Source: Cordilura impudica
Lineage: Eukaryota > Arthropoda > Insecta > Diptera > Scathophagidae
Direction: 5' to 3'
Length of the DNA stretch: 64,000 nt
Assembly: GCA_963682025.1 (NCBI GenBank)
Contig: OY821519.1
Coordinates: forward strand, 111,045,764-111,109,763
Below are positions 57,892-64,000 of the stretch, one piece after another. The position numbers and the translations under genes are program-made. The notes beneath the pieces were generated by a model that was not told where the DNA came from, made no database searches, and saw nothing but the letters and a program-made list of their open reading frames with translations. Every line of letters starts with the position of its first letter. Position 1 is the stretch's first letter.

Positions 57892-60800
57892 CGAGGGCTT
57901 ATATTCAATACCGTCTATCTACAAAAACACAATTTTTCAGGAGAGCCAAAAAACTGTTTTATTCGCAAATAAGCAACAATTTTTATGAACTTATCTTCTA
58001 CAATATTAACAGAATGTGTCTAACAAACGTTCTAACTAAAAAGTTTCTTGAAATTCGCGTTATTTTAGCTTCTATGATAGAAAGACGGTATTGCCTCAAA
58101 AATGAAATCATTGTGTAGGAAAATATGTAGATAGACGGTATCGCCTTATTTTAAAATTAAGTTTGTATTACGGTTTTTGTATGGGGACCCCGAAAAAGGT
58201 GGGAGATAGGGGGTAGATAAGTTCACAAGAAATGTTGGGCATAGAAAAATAGTAGGACCTGTTCTAACATTTGAACCCTTCAGGCAGCTAGGGGTTGTTT
58301 TTGACTAGTTTTTGTTTGTTTTTGTTTTTGGCATGGGTGTCTCAAAAAGGGTGTCAGATGGAGGGTAGGTGTGTTCAGAAGAATTGTTTAACCAGTTTAA
58401 ATTCAAAGACAATGTTTTTTATAATTTTTTTATTATAATTTATTATAATTTTTACTGCGCGTGGCTAAGATTATCTTAGAAGTAGTGATACTCCTCTGGA
58501 ATTACCGCCTTTAACTCCTGTAAATGTTTCCATTTGTTTTGCTGAATTGGTATTCGACCGGTATACAATTGCTTTGGTTCTACGTGACCTTCATATTGCT
58601 TTATTCTAATAGGTAGTTCATTGTAATTATGATCAAAATTCACTTTAAACTTAATGGTACCACTTGGGGAATATAAGAGAGATTTTAGTTGGGATGCTGT
58701 CGGATCATTTTTTGCTCGACCAGGTCTAATACTGGAAAATCGAATAAGGTTTGTATCCTTATAGTTCTTAAAAAAATCGTACTTTAAATGTAATGCATCA
58801 AATGGCATTTTAATAATTTTGTTCTTGATTTTGACTGTTTTGCGGTCATCTTTGGTTACCCTGACGTAGTCGTATGGCAAATATATGGTTTGATTTTTCA
58901 ACTTAGCCTCTATCTTTGGATGGGCACTGTCACACTCCATCTGGGTGTGTCCTTTCTGCAAGTATTTTTGTTCTATGATTTTGTTGTTTTCTATTGAAAA
59001 ATTGGACAAAGCATTCGACAAAAAGTGATTACGGTTTTGTTAACCCCAACCATCGGAGTAAATTATTATTGGTAGAGCATCTGTTAGACAGTGTGTTGAC
59101 AAATGGTGCATTATGTACGAAATAAACGTCGGAGCGGAGAGGTCTCCATCAGTCTCGTTCCACCAGTAATTTGTACATAGATGCGTGGCGAGATTGTACA
59201 CGGTAAAGTTGTGCACTTGTAGGCGTGTTTTATAATAAATGGCTGAGGCGTTAATGTCAGGGCAAAGCTTTACCGCTTGTGCATCCATGGTGAACACGTG
59301 ACATCGTCCTTCTTCAGCTGCAAGTTTGTCTTGTTGTTTTTCAAGTTGAGCCCGTTGTTTATCCATTATATGTGCATCGTATTCTTCAATTGTTATTTGC
59401 TTGGACTTAAATCCCACACAAGTATCGCACTGATCTTTGCGAGGCATAAAGAGCGCTAAATTTTGTTGGGAAAAAACTGTAGAAAATGTAAAAATTGAAA
59501 CGGGCTTTACTGCCTTCTCGGCACATTTTTCAAGGTAATCTTTAAAAACATCTGCTTTGGTTTTAAAAGTGGTTGCTATGTATATTTTATTTGTGTCCTT
59601 GCGACAATAATGGCTTTCCATCTTGTCTAAGTTCTGCAGATATTTAGATAAGAAAATTTTACAACCCTTCTTCTGAGAATTTGTTTTTGGTACAAGTGAC
59701 GCCACAATTGGTTTATCGTTCGCATTAATCCATCCTTTAACCATGGCAATACGTAAAGATAGCGTTGATAAAAACATGAATCGACATACCTGCAACGCAA
59801 ATTCGTTTTGTGGTAGTTTAAACATAAAGCTGTTCTGTTTTCTACTGTTTTCTACAGTGTTTTTTTTTTTTTTGATAAGCTTTGTTACACACATGTTTAC
59901 AAACTCTCGCTTTGCTTCCCAAGTCTTGTTCCAAAATGATTCAAAAATTTTTGTCCTTGTTCTCTCATCAAAGTTTTGGCAGTGTCTTACTTTACTGTTT
60001 CTACAAATGCGCGATGAACAAGTTGGGCCTATTTTTCTTTCTGCTTTTGGGGAGTTCTGTTTGAATCCTGCATCAGCAGTTGAAAATCCTAAATATTGTT
60101 GTCCAAGCATTCGCTTTCGACCATTTGCACTCCGTTTTTTTGACGTAGAGTTATGGACTCGTTTAGATCTGTTGCGTATGGGCACATTTTGGATAACTTT
60201 TTCGTTTTCGGAATCTGGTTAAAATTTTGGTGTAAGTGTGTGAAATTATTAAGCACATACTTTCATGTAGTTTGATATTACTTGTAGTTACGAACCTGTA
60301 ATACATACGCCCTCAATATCTTCGTCATTTGAAGATACGTAATCGTATGCAATACGTTGTAAGGAGTTACAAGTAGCGATATTTTTTTGGACATATATAT
60401 CGGACATTTTAACCTTCAACCATAACAATCAATCAATCAATCAATGAAATCGATGTAAGTGTGTACATTACTTACCCACGCTCAAATTCTGGAATCACAC
60501 AATAATAATCTCACAAGTATTTATAAAATGAATTTCTCACTACGAACAAAAAATTGCTTTTAATTTTTTCGAATAAAATCTGAAATATTGTAAAAATGTC
60601 GGAAAAGCAATTGGTAACTTAGATATTAAATCGAGGTGAAGGGATTAATTTCAAATCAGTATCAAATTAGTACATTCTTGCTTGTGTTTTTGAGTTTTTG
60701 TGTTTGAATTCATTTATTTGCATACTCATTTTTAGCTAGAAAATAACATAAAGGGCACACCACCGCATACACAGCGTATTATGGTAGGTATTGATCGTTC

Positions 60801-61114
60801 GACAAGAGAAGTATGTATCCGAAAAACGAACAGTGAATAGATAGATATCAAACAGAGAAATAGCCTGAAATTAAATAAAACGACAAAATTCTATGATGTA
60901 GATAGACGGTATTGCCGTCATAAAATTCAAAATTCAAAATTCAAATAAGTGTCTTTGTAGATAGACAAGTGATAAAATACAGGATATATAGTACTAAAAA
61001 TAGTTTTTTCCACTGAAATTTTTACAGTACATGCCGATGGGGTCAGAGATGAGTTTGGCATAAAAAAAAAATTTCGTCAAAATGTAGATAGACGGTATTG
61101 AATATAAGCCCTCG
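57892..61114 (-). mobile_element. 3.2-kb cut-and-paste transposon with perfect 31-bp inverted ends
   Basis: The first 31 bases (57892-57922, starting CGAGGGCTTATATTC) are the exact complement of the last 31 (61084-61114). ATAT flanks both sides (57888-57891, 61115-61118), consistent with a 4-bp target duplication. The sub-terminal phrase GTAGATAGACGGTATTGCC recurs near 58080, 58132 and 60900, and a shortened form occurs near 60957. These are probable transposase binding sites. A two-exon transposase gene fills the middle on the minus strand. A 4-bp TSD would fit Sola-type elements, but the superfamily is inference. Confidence 0.85.
58476..60407 (-). pseudogene. Two-exon DDE transposase with a single in-frame stop
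   Basis: Exon 1 (60296-60407) starts MSDIYVQKNIATCNSLQRIA. Exon 2 (58476-60214) is joined across an 81-base intron (donor GTTCGT, acceptor AACCAG) in matching phase. The protein would be about 616 residues. A basic N-terminus is followed by MPRKDQCDTCVGF (CxxC near residue 300), HVFTMDAQAVK (likely first Asp, about 348), PIIIYSDGWG (second Asp, about 425) and QKGHTQMECDSAHPKIE (likely Glu, about 464). It ends PEEYHYF. The only clear lesion is TAA at 59040-59042 between YSDGWG and QNRNHFL, where relatives have a sense codon. The start was chosen for continuity with exon 1; the GTG at 60185 is internal. Confidence 0.8.
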
Positions 61115-61945
61115 ATATGTAATCCTTATAAATTCTTTATATTAAAAATTAATCAGTTCTCTACTTTTAATTACTATATTTTATCCTAGGAGCTTAAGGT
61201 TTAGGAAAAAAATAATATAACACCATGAATCCTTTTGGAATTGGGGTGACATATGATCCCAATCTAATTAAAGACAATTTATTCAAAAAAATTTAATATT
61301 TTGCAAATACTGTTGATTTTTCAAAAGCATTCATCAAAATATTATAACCAAGTGTGTATGTCTTCCGTTTCTAAAATTTGGGATATATCCGAGAACACCA
61401 ACCCAATTTTTGTCAAGGCCAGCTTTGGTTTTTAAGATATTTTTAAATAAAGATTACCGAAAACGAGTTTTTCTATTAAACTCGATTAAACCACTATTTA
61501 GAATACTTCATATCTGAGTACTTATAAGCATGGAGACCAAAGAGGATGTTGGTTTTAATCAATTTCTCAAAGTTGAAAAAATACCATCAAATTTCATGAC
61601 CTTGTTTTCTTGGCACAAAGTGGTTTGGGGCATTTGCTGTTTCTTGACAAGTTTTTATTCGATTTTTAAGTTTTATAGGTTTTTGAAAAGACAGTTTAAT
61701 ACTGATCACGACTCACATAACAACTTGTCGGAAAAATTAAACTATAGAACGAAATTTTCGTAAAATCTGAAAAAAAGCCATATTTTCCACATATAAACAC
61801 ACTTGAAATATTCAATCGATTTCCGGCGGTACTTTTCTTTAACCGATTGTCCCAAAAATTCAGATATATTAGTTTGATATAGAAAGGAAACAAACTGAAC
61901 CCGGCCTGTCCCGAAAATCGCTTTTTCATTTTTAAGGACCACTCT

Positions 61946-62460
61946 AATGGTAATGGTAAAGACCTTCTCGTTGACATAACCTCACGGTGCTCTGAAGACT
62001 GGATCGGAATATGCCCCGACCACCGCCTCCTTGCGTAAGAAACTTACACACAGGCACCAATTCAAGATTTACGCATTTGGGAAATAAATGCCACTGCTTG
62101 GTGAGGAGGGTCACAGCACCCGGTTGAATGCAACTCCACATTGAGCTGTGCTCTTCCCGCGATTTTGAATTTAAGCCGCAACCATCACGATACTCCCTTT
62201 AGAGCCGTACCCAAAAAGTCAGCATGAGTCTTTGATTCCAGGGCCAAAATATATATCTATATATCGCCTCCGGTCAGACTTCGTAGCAAACTACTACCAG
62301 TTTAGCTAAAACAGCTTGTACTGGTGACCATCGATAGGTGCACGACTAAACCCTTCTAGAAGGTTTCGATTACACACTTCTCTTGAAGACTTCACACGCA
62401 TACACATTCATACAATTCATTCTCTCATCATTCGTAAGCACACCACTGCACAGTCGTCAA
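61946..62460. other. GC-richer unassigned segment
   Basis: At 61980-62400 the base composition rises clearly above the surroundings (GGAGGGTCACAGCACCCGGT, CTCCACATTGAGCTGTGCTC, CGCCTCCGGTCAGACTTCGT). A minus-strand open frame (61944-62141) has no motif. It may be UTR of a retrotransposon or host DNA; I cannot identify it. Confidence 0.35.
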
Positions 62461-63340
62461 AAGCGCTCAAAATTAATTTTTTTTTTTGTTAAAATTCTTT
62501 TAATTTTTTTGCAGTTGTCGACAGATAATACATTAGATAAAACGTTTTGAGCATTTTCTGGGTTGTAGAATATCTATTTTTTATGCTATAATGGACCAAA
62601 GTTGAAGTTTAAAAAAAAAAAAATTCAAACTAAAGAAATCGGATTTTTTTATAGTCGGAAACTAAGTAGGCAAAACCTACTTCTTTCGAAGATTTTGTTT
62701 TATAACTTTACAACTATAAAAAATATATTTTGTTTTTAATCACATCATGTAATTTCTTGGGCATTTGAGTGACTATTTCATATAATTTTTAAGTGGCAAA
62801 AAAAAAAAAATAGGTTTAAAAAAAAAAATTAAATTGACCTATTTGCATAAGCTGCCAAAAAAATAGCGGCTCTTAACCGCTTAACTTAGCGGTATTTAAT
62901 ACACTTAAGGGTCCTAAACAAAATCTGTTTCTACCTAAGTGCAATATTAAGCAACTTTTAATGTAGAGCATTTTTAAGGTACCCTATTTATAAGTGTATT
63001 TTAAAAAAAATTCATACGATCACGATAGGGAAGTTTTTCAAACGGTTTAAAAAGTTCTTCATGCACTTCACAATTGTGATGGAGCATGAAAAAACGGACC
63101 AGTATTTTGGTTCTTTGGGCGGAACCCCCAATTTTTGTGAGATATAAGGCATACGAAAATGGATGTTTTTCGTTTTTTAACTTTTTGCACACAACTTTTA
63201 AATGAATATGTGCATACTGTATATCAAATGAAAGGTATTTGAAAGGGCTATCGATCCGTTTTTATGCCTGCACGTATATAACAAATTTTAAATTTTGGTG
63301 AAAAAATTAGGTTAATTTTAAGAGGTATCATTTTCATTTC
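62461..63340. other. Stretch with no identified gene
   Basis: T- and A-rich runs. A palindromic-looking phrase at 62868-62895 (AGCGGCTCTTAACCGCTTAA) stands out. It precedes a transposase relic and may be part of the same element, but no inverted ends were found. Confidence 0.35.
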
Positions 63341-63357
63341 TCAGAACTCTGAAAAAA

Positions 63358-63936
63358 ATCAAAAAGAGAAAATTCAAAAAGAAATGCGAAAGAGATTAAG
63401 AGTATGCGTTGATATGGTTCGAACTGACTCAGCTAACTCAAATACTGATAATGTAGGATGAACCTTGTTACAGAGTTATGAGGTTACGGCAGATATTTTG
63501 AATATTAATCAAAAACTCGTTAAAAATTTTAATTGCATTATGCAAGTAATTTCATCAGGAAGGGAAATTATTACGAAAAATTTTCAAATATATTGCATCC
63601 AAACAGCAGAATGTTTTGTCAGCCTATATGGTTGGTATTACATGCCCCCCTCAGTTCATAAGGTGTTGAAACATGAAGCTGATATTATTAACCATTTGGG
63701 AGTCGCAATTGGTTCATTATCTGAAGAAGCTCAAGAGGCATCCAATAAAATTTTTAGATCTGCAAGGCTAAATAATAGCAGAAACCTATCAAGAAAATTA
63801 AATAATGAAGACGTATTTCACTACCTTTTATAACCTCGGATCCGTTAATAAGTAGTATTAGAATTAAGAAAGAGAAAAATAACACCGAGTTGCTTCCAGA
63901 GGCCTCAGAATTAGTTGTTAAGTTTATAGTAGTTTA
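63358..63936 (+). pseudogene. Arthropod transposase-like C-terminal relic
   Basis: The plus strand reads KIQKEMRKRLRVCVDMVRTD, SANSNTDNVG, a TGA, then LLQSYEVTADILNINQKLVK. It goes on through CIQTAECFVSLYGWYYMPPS, VHKVLKHEADII, AIGSLSEEAQEASNKIFRSA and NEDVFHYLL. A frameshift near 63830 leads to SDPLISSIRIKKEKNNTELL. The PxSVHKxLxHG and IGxLSEEAxEARNK signatures belong to a large uncharacterised transposon protein family of arthropods. One stop, one frameshift, no N-terminal part. Confidence 0.68.
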
Positions 63937-64000
63937 GTTTGTTTTAGTTAAAAGAAAAAAAGCTGTTATCTATACAAATATGAAATAAGTTTATTTTAAA

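Larger units (their letters stand above)
57171..61945. mobile_element. Foldback/MITE-like element split by a 3.2-kb transposon
   Basis: Ends AGAGTGGTCC (57171-57180) and GGACCACTCT (61936-61945). The first and last 450-500 bases are inverted copies of each other: TCGATTTCCGGCG..ACTTTTC against the GCGCCGGAAATCGATTGAAA region, and AATACTTCATATCTGAGTAC against TACTCAAATATGAAGTATTT. It is interrupted at 57892-61114. Two partial relatives lie at 2178-3300 and 23291-23640. Confidence 0.72.

Overview
This window looks like an AT-rich, transposon-packed piece of an insect nuclear genome. The style of the repeats points to a calyptrate fly such as a blow fly or house fly: many copies of a mini-me/Helitron-like element with (GTCC)n tracts, mariner, Jockey-type non-LTR elements and arthropod DDE transposons. 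The species is an inference. There are no prokaryotic features.

One host gene explains most of the window. It lies on the minus strand and encodes the fly BCL11-type zinc-finger transcription regulator (Drosophila CG9650, BCL11A/B in vertebrates). I place six exons at 55787-55865, 25246-26081, 21203-21334, 13267-13844, 6704-6865 and 744-815. Every junction has AG/GT borders and the reading phase carries across all five introns. The protein begins upstream of the window or in the first exon seen. It then has a basic patch, a Gln/His/Ala-rich region, a C2HC finger, a C2H2 finger, an Asn-rich region and an acidic/Ser linker. The leftmost exon ends in a stop codon, which would give a short isoform without the C-terminal zinc-finger cluster. 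That cluster, if present, must lie left of the window. The first intron is 29.7 kb.

The introns are filled with mobile DNA. By position: 1-5.1 kb holds a Jockey-type relic, a foldback element and an internally deleted copy of a DDE transposon. 8-13 kb holds mini-me copies, a non-LTR element broken by a mini-me copy and a tRNA-derived SINE, an RT inverted duplication and low-complexity DNA. 15-20 kb holds mini-me, Helitron-like and endonuclease relics, plus a small TSD-flanked insert carrying a hammerhead-like fold. 21.6-25 kb holds a minisatellite, a hAT relic and a mariner. 27-34.5 kb holds nested mini-me copies and two non-LTR elements, one inside the other. 36-43.9 kb holds a hAT-like element with an 8-bp TSD and more RT relics. 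45-50.5 kb holds mini-me copies around a 2.4-kb foldback, a second minisatellite and a Helitron-like copy. 51.8-55.1 kb holds the long copy of the DDE transposon seen at 3.4-5.1 kb.

Upstream of the first visible exon, 57.2-61.9 kb is a foldback element split by a 3.2-kb transposon that has perfect 31-bp terminal repeats and an almost intact two-exon transposase. 63.4-63.9 kb is another transposase relic. I saw no second host gene, true tRNA or rRNA gene, or CRISPR array. The mobile proteins are decayed by frameshifts or stops. The least damaged are the transposase at 58476-60407, with one in-frame stop, and the reverse transcriptase at 31083-33240.
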